A stretch of 64,000 nucleotides of DNA from Pseudomonas sp. Os17 (lineage in GTDB: Bacteria; Pseudomonadota; Gammaproteobacteria; Pseudomonadales; Pseudomonadaceae): NCBI RefSeq assembly GCF_001547895.1, contig NZ_AP014627.1, positions 2,545,501-2,609,500 of the forward strand, in the 5' to 3' direction. The first letter of the stretch is position 1. Each line of letters starts with the position of its first letter. Position numbers and translations under genes: made by a program. Of this stretch, positions 52,504-62,274 are shown in pieces. The notes beneath the pieces were generated by a model. It worked only from the letters and a program-made list of their open reading frames with translations. It was not told the origin of the DNA and did no database searches.

Positions 52504-53292
52504 TCAGCGAATGTCCTTGCCAATCCACTGCATCGAGATCTTTTCGTAGCTGCCATCGGCCAGCATGTCGTTCAGCGCCTGCTGCATCGCGGCCTTGAGT
52601 TCGGGGTTGTTCTTGCGCAGCGCAATGCCCATGCCTTCGATGCCGCCATCCTGTTGGGGTGGGGTGATGATGCGCACTTTCTGCCCGGTTTCCTTGACGG
52701 CCACCAGCACCGGAACGCTGTCCATCACCAGCGCGTCGAGGCGCCCGGCGTCCAGGTCGACCAGCATCTCGGGAAGCCCTTTATAGGTTTTCACCTTCAG
52801 GTTGCCCCGCGCCCTGGCCCATTTGTCGTGGGCATCGCCCAGGGTGACGCCCACCTTCACCTCCTTCAGGTCATCCAGGCTGTTGATCGGGGAGTCTTCT
52901 TTCACCACGATGGTGCGGCCGGCGTGGTAGTAGGGGCCGACGAAGTCCACGGCCTTTTGGCGCTCCGGGGTAATGGTCATGGAGGCGATGATGGCGTCGT
53001 ATTTTTTTGCCAGGAGCCCGGCAATGATCCCGTCGAAGGGGGTGGTGACGATGCTGACTTTCACCCCGAGCCGTTGGGCCAGGGCTTCGCTGATGGAGGC
53101 GTCGAAGCCGACGATCTGGTTCTGCTCGTTGGCAAAGCTGAAGGGCGAGTACTGCCCGCTCATGGCGATGCGAATCTCTTTGGATGCCTGGATCGATTGC
53201 AAGTCATCAGCCTGAGCGGCTAAAGGGCACAGGAGCGCCGCGGCCGCGACGGTGGATGCAGCAAACAGACACTTGAGCGTTCTGGTTAGCAT
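52504..53292 (-). CDS. Amino-acid ABC transporter binding protein (family 3)
   Basis: A 262-residue SBP_bac_3 protein with signal peptide (residues about 1-28, ending AAQA). KEIRIAMSGQYSPFSFANEQNQIVGFDASISEALAQRLG opens the first lobe, and DAIIASMTITPERQKAVDFVGPYY is the ligand-contact region with the Arg that binds the carboxylate. The linked enzyme upstream suggests that the ligand is an unusual amino acid or amine such as hydroxylysine or ethanolamine derivative, which is inference. Confidence 0.92.
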   Translation of the reverse strand: MLTRTLKCLFAASTVAAAALLCPLAAQADDLQSIQASKEIRIAMSGQYSPFSFANEQNQIVGFDASISEALAQRLGVKVSIVTTPFDGIIAGLLAKKYDAIIASMTITPERQKAVDFVGPYYHAGRTIVVKEDSPINSLDDLKEVKVGVTLGDAHDKWARARGNLKVKTYKGLPEMLVDLDAGRLDALVMDSVPVLVAVKETGQKVRIITPPQQDGGIEGMGIALRKNNPELKAAMQQALNDMLADGSYEKISMQWIGKDIR

Positions 53293-53483
53293 TGGATGGC
53301 ACCTTTGAAGAATTATTAATTATTGTTTTTTGGGCTCTTCACCCAGGCCTCGGGAAAAGCTTTGCATAGGCCGTTCTGGAAAGCACCCGGCAAGGTGTCC
53401 GCCAGCCGGACACATTGCCGGAGTTGGCCGACACTATGTCGGCCAGGCACGCAGGCTGTCACTCGTGCGCCGATCCCGGCACT

Positions 53484-56400
53484 CTACTGCAGGGCTGCCT
53501 TGAAGCTTTCGTCCAGCACCTCCAGCAGCAAGTCGGCGTTCTTGTGGCTGAAAATCATCGACGGGCGCATTTTCAACACGTTGTCATGGGGGCCTTCGGT
53601 GCCGATCAGGACGCCACGCTCCCGGGCGCCATCGGCAACCTTTTTCGCCAGTTGCGTGGCCGGAGCCTTGCTCTGGCGATCGGTGACCAGCTCGATCCCG
53701 AGAAACAGCCCCAACCCGCGTACATCGCCAATGACCGCGTAGCGTTGCTGCAGTGTGCGAAAGCCGTCGAGCAGGTAGTTGCCCACCGTCAGTGCGTTGA
53801 GTTTCAGGTTGTCGCGCTCAATCACATCGAGAACGCTGAGCCCCACGGCACATGAAACCGGGCTGCCGGCGAAGGTATTGAAGTACTCCATGCCGTTGTT
53901 GAAGCTGTCGGCTATTTCGCGGCTGGTTACCACCGCCGACATCGGGTGGCCGTTGCCAATGGGCTTGCCCATGGACACCGCATCAGGCACCACGCCCTGG
54001 GTTTCAAAGGCCCACCAGTGGCTGCCCACCCGGCCAAAGCCGACCTGGACCTCATCGGCCAGGCACAGCCCGCCCTCGGCGCGAACCATGGCATAGACCT
54101 CCTGCAAGTAGTTTTCCGGGAAAAACAGCTGCCCGGCGACACTGGGAATCGACTCCGCCAAAAAGAACGCCGGGGCCCGGCCCTGCTGGCGCATGCTGTC
54201 GATCTGCTCGGCGACACTCTGCGCAAAACGCTTGCCCAACTCCTCGAATGGCCAGTCATCCGCTGCGCGATAAACGTCCGGCACGGCCGCCTCGAATACG
54301 TGCTCTGCACGGCCCTTACCGGCCTTGCGCTTGTACTTGTAGGGGCTCAGGTCAATCAGCTCCTGGGTGGTGCCGTGGTAGGCCCAATCCAGCACGATGG
54401 CGTCGTTGCGCCCGGTGTGATTGCGCGCCATGCGCAGCATCAGGCTGTTGGCTTCACTGCCGGAACAGCCGAAGGAGGCGACGGCCAGGCCCTTGGGCAA
54501 TGTTGCGGTGAGCCGCTCGGCGTATTCCACGATGTTGTCGTGCAGGTAGCGGGTGTTGGTGTTCAGGCGTGAAGCCTGGTGGGCAAGGGCCTGCACCACA
54601 TCGGGATGGCAGTGGCCGAGATGGCAGACGTTGTTGAAGCAGTCCAGATAGGCCCGGCCGAAGTTGTCGATCAACCAGACCCCATCGCCGCGCACGAACT
54701 TGATCGGGTCCGAGTAGGAAATCGACAAGTTGGGCAGCAGCAGTTGTTTACGCTTGGCCACGATCTGCGCTTTGCTCCTGCCTTCCTGGCTATAGGTTTC
54801 CGGAGGAATTCCGGCCAGGGTCGAAGCATCCGGGAACAGGTCGGCCCACACCTCAAGATAGGCGCACTCACCGACGCCGATGAACTCGCTGGCCTTCAAC
54901 TGGGTGTCGGTGGACATCTGGAAATGCACATGGGGCAGCCAGCCGCCATTTTCCGTGTCCGCGCCCATGTAGCCCACCAGCGCGCCAGCGGCCAGGTGGT
55001 CGCCGGGCTTGAGGCGGGTCAGCGCTTCGTGGGCCATGTGCCCCCACAGGGTCAGGAAGGGCGGGCAGCCTTCAGGCGAGTGCTTGAGCATGATCAAACC
55101 GCCATAGCCCAGTGGTTCAGGCTCGACCTCGACGCTCTGCACCACACCGGCAAGCGGCGTGTACAGCGGCGTTCCGGCCGGCATGATCAAGTCGACACCC
55201 AGGTGGATGATCCGGCGCTGTCCTTCAATGAAGCGCGATTCAAAGGCGCTGTCGGTGTAGATGGTCCTGGCTTCGCCCCAGGGGCCGATGCCCAGCGGCA
55301 CTTGATGCTCGGCGGAAAAATCGTTCCACCATTTCGTCGCTTCTGCCGGTCGCTGCGCGGCGGAAGCGATGGTCATTTCGTGGGCGGCATCGGCGAACGG
55401 CACAATGGCCTTGTTCAGGGTCGCCGCCGAGGGATGCACGATCTCTGCAAAGGACTGGCGGTTTTCATCCACCCAGCGGCGAATCGCCCCGGCACCTTCT
55501 ATGGCGTCATAACCGCAGGCTTTGCGCAGGATTGCCGTGGCCAGGCGCGGATTCATGCGATCCATCTTTTCCAGCAGGCGCCAGGCCGGGGCTTCGCTGA
55601 TGGCCAGGTAGGGGTTGTCCTGGGTCTGTTCGTGGCGCGAGGCCGACAAGGTGACGCTGATCACCAGGCGCATGGCAATCAGATTGAACAGCACATCCAG
55701 CTCTTGCGGCTGCAACGGGTAGCGCTCGTGGAAAGCGCCGGTGAGGGCGGCCGCCGCGCCGATGGGGTCTGGCGTGTCGAGAATGGCGTAGGCGCAGGTG
55801 ATGGCGACTTCGGCAATCAGCACCGTGTGCACGGCATCGCCAAAATCGATGATGCCCGAGACCTGCTGGTGGTTCTGTGGGTCGACGAGGATGTTCCAGT
55901 CATTGCCGTCGTTGTGAATGACCTGGGCGCGCAGCCGCGCCAGCGTCGGTGCCACCTGTTGTTCGAACGTCTCAATGAAGCGCTGCGCAATCCCTCGTCT
56001 GCCGGGGTCCTTGATGAAGTGCAGGCGGGCTCGCGAACGCCCGGCGTGCCGCAGGTCCCAGTCCAGGTCGCGCACCGCGCCGGGATGCATGAAGCCCTGC
56101 AGGGCAAGGTCCATGTCGGCGAACGACTGGCCCAGGTGGCGCATCAGTTCGAAGGTGCGCGGAACTTCGGCCAGCGGTGTGCCGGGCAACCAGCTCACCA
56201 GGCGCACCGCGTGGGTTGCGCCGCAGGGCGCCACGGCCGAGGCGAGGCAATCACCGGCAAGGGTCTTTTTCAGCTGTGGTACGGCCAGCTCGGGGCAGGT
56301 GCTGGCCAGGTGGCTGAGGAGGGCGGCCTGCAGCTCGCTTTCAATGCGCGGCTCGCTGGCGTTGACGACCTTCAGGATCCATCCCGCATCGCTGGCGGTC

Positions 56401-56531
56401 TTCAACCGGTAGTTGCAGTCTCGCTCGCCATCCAGAGGCGAGGCGCTCGCGCTGACATTGAAAAGCTGTTCGGCCAGGTGTTCGGCATCGCGGGGCGAAA
56501 ACTGCGGGGTGGGGTGGGAAAGGTCAGTCAT
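53484..56531 (-). CDS. Kinase / M23-like / class III aminotransferase triple fusion
   Basis: A 1015-residue fusion. Residues about 1-390: APH-type small-molecule kinase (VIHNDGNDWNILVD catalytic loop, IIDFGD metal loop). Residues about 405-545: an M23 (LytM-like) domain keeping its zinc ligands (HLGVD and PHVHFQ). Residues about 585-1015: class III PLP enzyme with Lys in AVSMGKPIGNG, FGCSGSEANSLMLRMAR and DEVQVGFGRVG. The ends resemble human hydroxylysine kinase and the ammonio-phospholyases AGXT2L1/2, so phosphorylation followed by phosphate/ammonia elimination on hydroxylysine, ethanolamine or similar is likely. The middle domain has no obvious role. Co-directional with an amino-acid transporter and divergent from an Lrp regulator. 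Confidence 0.9.
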   Translation of the reverse strand: MTDLSHPTPQFSPRDAEHLAEQLFNVSASASPLDGERDCNYRLKTASDAGWILKVVNASEPRIESELQAALLSHLASTCPELAVPQLKKTLAGDCLASAVAPCGATHAVRLVSWLPGTPLAEVPRTFELMRHLGQSFADMDLALQGFMHPGAVRDLDWDLRHAGRSRARLHFIKDPGRRGIAQRFIETFEQQVAPTLARLRAQVIHNDGNDWNILVDPQNHQQVSGIIDFGDAVHTVLIAEVAITCAYAILDTPDPIGAAAALTGAFHERYPLQPQELDVLFNLIAMRLVISVTLSASRHEQTQDNPYLAISEAPAWRLLEKMDRMNPRLATAILRKACGYDAIEGAGAIRRWVDENRQSFAEIVHPSAATLNKAIVPFADAAHEMTIASAAQRPAEATKWWNDFSAEHQVPLGIGPWGEARTIYTDSAFESRFIEGQRRIIHLGVDLIMPAGTPLYTPLAGVVQSVEVEPEPLGYGGLIMLKHSPEGCPPFLTLWGHMAHEALTRLKPGDHLAAGALVGYMGADTENGGWLPHVHFQMSTDTQLKASEFIGVGECAYLEVWADLFPDASTLAGIPPETYSQEGRSKAQIVAKRKQLLLPNLSISYSDPIKFVRGDGVWLIDNFGRAYLDCFNNVCHLGHCHPDVVQALAHQASRLNTNTRYLHDNIVEYAERLTATLPKGLAVASFGCSGSEANSLMLRMARNHTGRNDAIVLDWAYHGTTQELIDLSPYKYKRKAGKGRAEHVFEAAVPDVYRAADDWPFEELGKRFAQSVAEQIDSMRQQGRAPAFFLAESIPSVAGQLFFPENYLQEVYAMVRAEGGLCLADEVQVGFGRVGSHWWAFETQGVVPDAVSMGKPIGNGHPMSAVVTSREIADSFNNGMEYFNTFAGSPVSCAVGLSVLDVIERDNLKLNALTVGNYLLDGFRTLQQRYAVIGDVRGLGLFLGIELVTDRQSKAPATQLAKKVADGARERGVLIGTEGPHDNVLKMRPSMIFSHKNADLLLEVLDESFKAALQ

Positions 56532-56670
56532 GGTAGTGGTTTTCCAAGTTATTTTTTTCAGTTAGCTTGGCATGCGAAATCTTCAAGGGCAGTAGGTATG
56601 CGGTCGGCTTTGACCTGCATATTGTCGGAATCGACCGGCACAAAATCGGCAGTCAATGTGAGGAGTTTCA

Positions 56671-57111
56671 ATGCGCGACCTGGACGTGAAAGATCGGGAA
56701 ATACTCGACATTCTTTCTAAAGAGGCGCGGATCGCCCTGAAGGCTCTGGCCGCGAGAATCGGGCTGTCCAGGAGTGCCACCAGCGAACGCGTCAGCAACC
56801 TTGAACGCAATGGCGTGATCAGAGGCTACCGGGCGGACATTGGCGAAATCGACGCCAACGTGATTCGCGCCATGTTCCTGGTGTGCCTGAAACGCACACC
56901 GGCCATCAGCCTGCTCGACCTTTTGGCCCAGCATTCGCAGGTGCGCCGCATTTCTTCGGTCAGTGGCCAGCTGGACCTGGTGATCGAGATCGAATCACGC
57001 ACCATCGATGATCTGAACCGTGTCCGGGATGCCGTGGCCAGTCACGAATCGGTGGAGGACATCACCACCGCCGTGGTGCTTCGCCGCGACATCGACCGCC
57101 AGACTTCCTGA
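56671..57111 (+). CDS. Lrp/AsnC-family transcriptional regulator
   Basis: A 146-residue regulator with an N-terminal winged helix (DREILDILSKEARIALKALAARIGLSRSATSERVSNLERNGVIRGY) and a C-terminal RAM/AsnC ligand domain (VRRISSVSGQLDLVIEIESRTIDDLNRVRDAVA). Members sense amino acids. It is divergent, across 139 bp, from the triple-fusion gene and its transporter, which it probably controls. Confidence 0.93.
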   Translation: MRDLDVKDREILDILSKEARIALKALAARIGLSRSATSERVSNLERNGVIRGYRADIGEIDANVIRAMFLVCLKRTPAISLLDLLAQHSQVRRISSVSGQLDLVIEIESRTIDDLNRVRDAVASHESVEDITTAVVLRRDIDRQTS

Positions 57112-57271
57112 CTCGTCGTGCCCAGCCGAAAGAGCTGACGGGCCACCCGGCCAACGCGCTCAAGCGCCGGCCTGGCGCCCGACTCCGCGTGCCTTGACCC
57201 TGGCGCAGAGCCTGTGGCGTTGCCGCCGTTGTGAGTTTGCCGCGCTGTACAAGGGGTGTCGGCGGATCATA

Positions 57272-57294
57272 AAATGAGAAGCATTATCATTAGT
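57272..57294. promoter_or_regulatory. Fur box before the sigma-factor gene
   Basis: AATGAGAAGCATTATCATT (57273-57291) fits the 19-bp Fur consensus GATAATGATAATCATTATC with the usual partial dyad. It ends about 15 bp before the ATG of the FecI-like gene, so iron-bound Fur would block its expression. Confidence 0.75.
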
Positions 57295-57305
57295 GCGAAT
57301 CTCTC

Positions 57306-57812
57306 ATGCCCAACCACAGCCTTTCCTCGCCCGTCGCCCAGCTGTATGCGAACCACCACGGCTGGCTGCGCGGCTGGTTGCATCGGCGCCTGGGGCATAG
57401 CGCCGATGCCGAGGATTTGGCGCACGACACCTTCATCCGCGTGCTGCGCTCCCAGGAAGATGTGCGTGAGCTGCGCCAGCCCATGGCGTTTCTGGCCACC
57501 ATCGCCAATGGTCTGTTGATCAACCGCTGGCGTCGTCAGGCCATCGAGCGGGCTTACCTGGAGGCGCTGGCGGCACGGCCGGCGGGGGAGGAGCCTTCGC
57601 CGGAGGAGCGGCATCTGATGATCGAGACCCTGTTGCAGCTGGATTCGCTGCTGGTGGGGCTGTCGTCGCGGGTGCGGCAGATCTTCTTTCTGTCCCAGCT
57701 CGATGGCTTGACCTATCCGCAGATCGCCGCGCAGTTGGGCCTGACCGTGGCCCAGGTGCAGCGGGCCATGGGCAAGGCGTTCAGCGTCTGCTACGCGAGC
57801 CTGTTTGAATGA
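57306..57812 (+). CDS. FecI-type ECF sigma factor
   Basis: A 168-residue ECF sigma factor. Region 2 is ADAEDLAHDTFIRVLRSQED with FLATIANGLLINRWRRQ, and region 4 is LDGLTYPQIAAQLGLTVAQVQRAMGKA. FecI-type factors direct RNA polymerase to a TonB-receptor gene when the receptor signals. It overlaps the FecR gene by four bases and has a Fur box in front. Confidence 0.93.
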   Translation: MPNHSLSSPVAQLYANHHGWLRGWLHRRLGHSADAEDLAHDTFIRVLRSQEDVRELRQPMAFLATIANGLLINRWRRQAIERAYLEALAARPAGEEPSPEERHLMIETLLQLDSLLVGLSSRVRQIFFLSQLDGLTYPQIAAQLGLTVAQVQRAMGKAFSVCYASLFE

Positions 57813-58774
57813 GTGGCGTCGCGGTCGATCCCCGGGTGCGGGACAGCGCCATTGATTGGCTGGTGCGGATGCAGTCCGGGCTGATGAGCGCCGCGGACCA
57901 TCAGGCCTTGCAGCAGTGGCGCGAGGCCAGTGCCGAGCATGAGCACGCCTGGCAGCGGGTCAGCCGCCTGCCGCTGATGTTGCAGCCGGGGGCCGATCTG
58001 TTGGCCGATGCCACGGCGCGTCGGGCCTTGCAGGCGGCGGGTGCCTATCCGCAACGGCGGCGGCAGGTGCTCAAGTGCCTGTTGGCGCTGGGGCTGCTGG
58101 GTGGCCTCTCCTGGCAGGGGGCGGATTCCACCCTGGTGCGTTCGGCCCTGGCCCGTTATCGCACCGGCATCGGCGAGCGCCGGCGTTGGGCCCTGGCGGG
58201 CGGCGGTTCGCTGTGGCTGAACACCGCCAGTGCGGTGAATCTGGACTTGAGTGCAGGACAGCGCAGCGTGCAGTTGATCGAGGGCGAGCTGGCCCTGGAT
58301 ACCCCGCCGGCATCGGCGTCGCTGCAACTGCAAACGCCGGATGCCGTGTTGTACAGCCGCGGCGCCCATCTGCTGGTGCGCCATGATCGCCAGGGCACTC
58401 TGGTGACGGTGTTGCGCGGCCTGGTGCAGATCAGCGCCCGGCAGCAGCCGACGCCGCTGGCCTTGCCGGCCGGATGGCAAACCCGGGTCGATGGCCGGGG
58501 AGTCGGGCGGCCGAGTGCCATTGATGTGTTGCTGGCCCAGGCCTGGATGCGCGGCATCCTGCCCGCCGAGCGCATGCGCCTGGATCAGTTGCTGGCAGAG
58601 CTTTCGCGCTATCGCCCGGGCTTCTTGCGGTGCAGCGACGCCGTGGCGGCCTTGCGCGTGACCGGCAGTTTCCAGCTCGACGACACCGATGCCGCCCTGG
58701 CCCTGGTGGCCAATACCCTGCCGGTGCGCATCGAGCGCAGGACCCGTTATTGGGTGACGGTGGTGCCGGCCTGA
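57809..58774 (+). CDS. FecR-type anti-sigma/sigma regulator
   Basis: A 321-residue protein. The N-terminal DUF4880 part (AIDWLVRMQSGLMSAADHQALQQWREASAEHEHAWQR) contacts the sigma factor; a membrane segment lies at about 90-107 (VLKCLLALGLLGGLSW); then a periplasmic FecR domain (RYRTGIGERRRWALAGGGSLWLNTASAV) and a C-terminal STN-like part. It relays the TonB-receptor signal to the FecI-like factor. Confidence 0.93.
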   Translation: MSGVAVDPRVRDSAIDWLVRMQSGLMSAADHQALQQWREASAEHEHAWQRVSRLPLMLQPGADLLADATARRALQAAGAYPQRRRQVLKCLLALGLLGGLSWQGADSTLVRSALARYRTGIGERRRWALAGGGSLWLNTASAVNLDLSAGQRSVQLIEGELALDTPPASASLQLQTPDAVLYSRGAHLLVRHDRQGTLVTVLRGLVQISARQQPTPLALPAGWQTRVDGRGVGRPSAIDVLLAQAWMRGILPAERMRLDQLLAELSRYRPGFLRCSDAVAALRVTGSFQLDDTDAALALVANTLPVRIERRTRYWVTVVPA

Positions 58775-58871
58775 AGATTTTTTTTCAGCGACGCGATAGT
58801 TTTTTCGATCTGGCTTGGCCTTCAGGTATTGCCCACCGGCACCGGTGGGTTTCGATCCCTAGGAGCCTTGC

Positions 58872-61706
58872 ATGATTTTCCCCGCTCGTGTCTTGCGTAC
58901 CCAAACCTTCGGCCTGCTGTTGCTCAGCCTGCAACCGCTCTACAGCGAGATGGCGCTGGCGGCCGGCGAACGTCACTACAGCATCGGCGCCGGTCCCCTG
59001 GACCAGGTGCTGTCGCGTTTTGGCGCCGAGGCGGGGATCAGCCTGGCCGGCAGTGCACTGCTTACGGCGGGCAAGACCAGCCAGGGCCTGCAAGGTGATT
59101 TCAATGCCGAAGCGGGCCTCAACCGCCTGCTGGCGGGCACCGGCCTGGGCTACGTGCGCCAGGCCGACGGCGGCTATGCCTTGCGCCTGCGCTCTGATGC
59201 GGTGTCGCTGCCGACGCAGAAGATCAAGGGCGAGAACCCTGACGAGGAGGAGGTGTACCGGGCGCCGCGTTCGTCGGTGTACATCTCCGCCGACGACCTG
59301 CAGCGCTTTGGCGTGGTGTCGGTGGGCGACGTGCTCAAGGGCCAGCCCGGGGTGCAGGTCGGCGACAGCCGCAATGGCGGCGGCCTGGATGTGAACATTC
59401 GCGGCATCCAGGGCCAGAGCCGGGTGGCGGTGACGGTGGACGGCTCGCAACAGGCCCTGGATGTCTATCGCGGTTATGCCGGCACCCAGCAACGCAGCTA
59501 CATCGACCCGGACATGATCAGCGACATCGCCATCGACAAGGGCCCGAGCCTGACCTCCAGCGCCATCGGCGGCACGGTCAAGATGCGCACCCTTGGCGTC
59601 GACGACATCCTCAAGGACGGTCAGCAGGTCGGCCTGCGGCTCAAGGGCGACCTGTGGAACAACGGCGTGGCACCGGCCCGTCGCGACCCCCACTCCAGGA
59701 CCGAGGACCTGTACACGGAACCGCACCAGAGCCGTGGCGGGCTGTTCGGCTCGGACGCGGAGTCCGGCAGTGCCGCGTTTGCCTACCGCCATGACGTGTT
59801 CGATGTGGTGGCGGCCTACGCCCAGCGCAACCAGGGCAACTATTTCGCCGGCAAGAAGGGCCAGGATCGCTACCGCACCTTTGACCGCTACGGCGATGAA
59901 CAGACCAGTGTCGCCACCACCTACAACGCCGGGGAAGAGGTGCTGAACTCCTCGTCGAAGACCCAATCGTGGCTGCTCAAGACCACCCTGCGCCCAGCGG
60001 ACGGCCACCGCTTCGACCTCGGCTACCGACGCTATGACGGGCGCATCGGCGAGATCATGCCCTCGGACATCTTCCGGTTCGGCACCGGCGGCATCTACCA
60101 GTACCCCCTGGGCCACACCCAGATCGACACCTACACCGCACGCTACAACTACCTGCCCGCGGACAACCCGCTGCTGGACCTGACTGCCGACCTGTGGCTG
60201 ACCGATGCGCAGACCAGCCAACTGAGCGCCTGGTCGGCACCGGCGTCCCAGGCCTATCGCACGGACCGTTCCTGGGCCCGCCAGGCCAACCGCCGCACGG
60301 GCGGCGGGCTGGCCAATACTTCGCGCTTTAGCACCGACTACGGCGACTTGAAGCTGGACCTGGGCGGCTCGTTCCAGCTGGAAGAACTGCGTCCGCAGAA
60401 AGGCGTGGTCACCACCCAGGACGACATCAATGCCAACCGCAGCTTGCGCGAGGGCTCGCGGCAGGAGTTCAGCCTCAACGGCAAGCTGGAATACCAGCCG
60501 GTGGAGCGCCTGACGCTGTGGGGCGGCGGTCGTTACACCCACTATCGCAGCAAGGACCATGTGGCCAATGCCACGGCGCGCAGAGAGGAGCGCGAACACA
60601 GGTACGTGACCGTCTCCAGGCCCGGCGACTATGGCTACCTGATGTGGTTCCCGGACCAGAACGGGCGCTACACCGATGCCACCGACCCACGCTTGAACAA
60701 CGGCATTGTCTTCAACAACACCAACTACCCGTTCGAGGGCACGCCCTATAACCAGTACGGTGCCACCGATACCGAGGTGGGGGATTCGCAAGTGGATCGG
60801 GTGGTCACCGGCTACAACTATTCCGGCAAGGACAGCAACAGCGGTGGCGCCTTTGCCCCGGCGTTCGGCATCAATCTCGAAGTGCTGCCAGACACCTTTG
60901 TCTATGCCTCCTACACCCAGGGCTTTCGCATGCCTTCGCTGTTCGAAACCGGCTACGGCGTGCAGCAGACCACGCCGGGCAAGGGCCTGAAGCCCGAGCG
61001 CTCAAGCAACTGGGAGATCGGCGCCAGCACCTTGCACAAGGGGCTGTTGGTGGATGACGATTCGGCGGCGATCAAGCTCGCTTACTTCAACAACAGCATC
61101 AAAAACTACATCACCCGCTACTACGACCCGAGCCCGGGCCTGTGGGGCCTGATGCGCTTTAGCAACACCGACAGCTACACCACCCGCGGCCTGGAACTGC
61201 AAACCCACTACGATGCCGGGCGGGTGTTTGCCGACCTGTCGTCTACCTACTACCTGAAGACCGAAACCTGCGACGCGGCCTTCGCCGCCACCCTGCGGGC
61301 CACCAGCAACCCCTACCGGAAAACCGCCGACACCCCGGACTGCACCCCGGGCAGCTTCATGGGGTCCTACACCAACACCCAGAACCCGCCGCGCTTTGCC
61401 GGCAACCTGACCACCGGCCTGCGCTTCTTCGACCAGAGCCTGACCCTCGGCACGCGGATTACCTACACCTCGGGGCCCACCGTCACCGCCGACAAGCCCT
61501 GGCAGACCGGCGCCACCACGCCGCAGCTGAACTACCGCGAAGTGGCGCTGGTCGATCTGTTCCTCAACTACAAGCTGCAGGAACACGCCAGCCTCAACGT
61601 ATCGCTGCAAAACCTCACGGATCGCTACTACCTGGACCCGCTGGCGCAGAGCTTCATGCCGGCGCCGGGGCGCACGCTGCGGGTGGGGATGCAGGCGAAG
61701 TTCTGA
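58872..61706 (+). CDS. TonB-dependent outer-membrane receptor with signalling domain (heme or siderophore)
   Basis: A 944-residue receptor. Signal peptide to about residue 31; an STN signalling domain at about 36-105 (HYSIGAGPLDQVLSRFGAEAGISLAG); plug with VLKGQPGVQVGDSRNGGGLDVNIRGIQGQSRVAVTVDGS; then a 22-strand barrel ending MQAKF. FRMPSLFETGYG and KGLKPERSSNWEIG occupy the places of the FRAP and NPNL heme-receptor motifs, so a heme or hemophore receptor (HasR/HxuA type) is plausible, but a His between these motifs is not seen. The STN domain explains the FecI/FecR genes upstream. AGGAG precedes the ATG. A CCCACCGG/CCGGTGGG hairpin lies at about 58827-58844. Confidence 0.9.
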   Translation: MIFPARVLRTQTFGLLLLSLQPLYSEMALAAGERHYSIGAGPLDQVLSRFGAEAGISLAGSALLTAGKTSQGLQGDFNAEAGLNRLLAGTGLGYVRQADGGYALRLRSDAVSLPTQKIKGENPDEEEVYRAPRSSVYISADDLQRFGVVSVGDVLKGQPGVQVGDSRNGGGLDVNIRGIQGQSRVAVTVDGSQQALDVYRGYAGTQQRSYIDPDMISDIAIDKGPSLTSSAIGGTVKMRTLGVDDILKDGQQVGLRLKGDLWNNGVAPARRDPHSRTEDLYTEPHQSRGGLFGSDAESGSAAFAYRHDVFDVVAAYAQRNQGNYFAGKKGQDRYRTFDRYGDEQTSVATTYNAGEEVLNSSSKTQSWLLKTTLRPADGHRFDLGYRRYDGRIGEIMPSDIFRFGTGGIYQYPLGHTQIDTYTARYNYLPADNPLLDLTADLWLTDAQTSQLSAWSAPASQAYRTDRSWARQANRRTGGGLANTSRFSTDYGDLKLDLGGSFQLEELRPQKGVVTTQDDINANRSLREGSRQEFSLNGKLEYQPVERLTLWGGGRYTHYRSKDHVANATARREEREHRYVTVSRPGDYGYLMWFPDQNGRYTDATDPRLNNGIVFNNTNYPFEGTPYNQYGATDTEVGDSQVDRVVTGYNYSGKDSNSGGAFAPAFGINLEVLPDTFVYASYTQGFRMPSLFETGYGVQQTTPGKGLKPERSSNWEIGASTLHKGLLVDDDSAAIKLAYFNNSIKNYITRYYDPSPGLWGLMRFSNTDSYTTRGLELQTHYDAGRVFADLSSTYYLKTETCDAAFAATLRATSNPYRKTADTPDCTPGSFMGSYTNTQNPPRFAGNLTTGLRFFDQSLTLGTRITYTSGPTVTADKPWQTGATTPQLNYREVALVDLFLNYKLQEHASLNVSLQNLTDRYYLDPLAQSFMPAPGRTLRVGMQAKF

Positions 61707-61809
61707 GGGGCCGGCAGTGGCCTGCCGGTTGCGGTGAGTCAACGCGATGGCCATTCAGAGGGCGCTTTTGCGGCTACAGTTTTCAGTGCCCTGATTGAGA
61801 GGAATCCAG

Positions 61810-62274
61810 ATGAACCTTTTGTCTTCTGTATCGCCACCCAAGCCTGTTGTCCTGCTGGGTTATGGCGGTTTGCTGCCGTTTCTCGGGCTGGCGTTGCTGG
61901 CCGTGGTTGCGCACGGACAGCGGCTGTTGTGGTGCCAGGCCCTGGTCAGTTACGGGGCGGTGATCCTGAGTTTTGTCGGAGCCCTGCATTGGGGCTTTGC
62001 CATGATCGCTCCCGGCATGAACGCGCAGCAGCGTCACACACGCTTTATTTGGAGCATCGTCCCTGCGCTGATGGGCTGGGTCGCCACCTTGCTGCCGCTG
62101 TCATGGGGCGGGCTGTTATTGATTGGCGGATTCTTGGCGCACGGGTGGCATGACCGGCAGCTCTCGCAGGTCATGCACCTACCGGCCTGGTACCTGCCGA
62201 TGCGTTTGCGACTGACCATCGTGGCCAGCGCCTGCCTACTGCTGGGTGTGCTCGCGATGGCCATCGGGAGTTAA
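61810..62274 (+). CDS. DUF3429 membrane protein
   Basis: A 154-residue protein with five hydrophobic segments and the DUF3429 pattern (LLGYGGLLPFLGLALLAV, YGAVILSFVGALHWGFAM, IWSIVPALMGWVATLLP). Function unknown for the family. GAGAGGAA lies before the ATG at 61810. It stands alone between the TonB receptor gene and a broken DUF2986 gene. Confidence 0.85.
   Translation: MNLLSSVSPPKPVVLLGYGGLLPFLGLALLAVVAHGQRLLWCQALVSYGAVILSFVGALHWGFAMIAPGMNAQQRHTRFIWSIVPALMGWVATLLPLSWGGLLLIGGFLAHGWHDRQLSQVMHLPAWYLPMRLRLTIVASACLLLGVLAMAIGS

Noticed and set aside
58785..60791. 668-codon leftward frame opposite the TonB receptor gene
   Set aside because: Antisense to a receptor with clear STN, plug and barrel features; no motif of its own.
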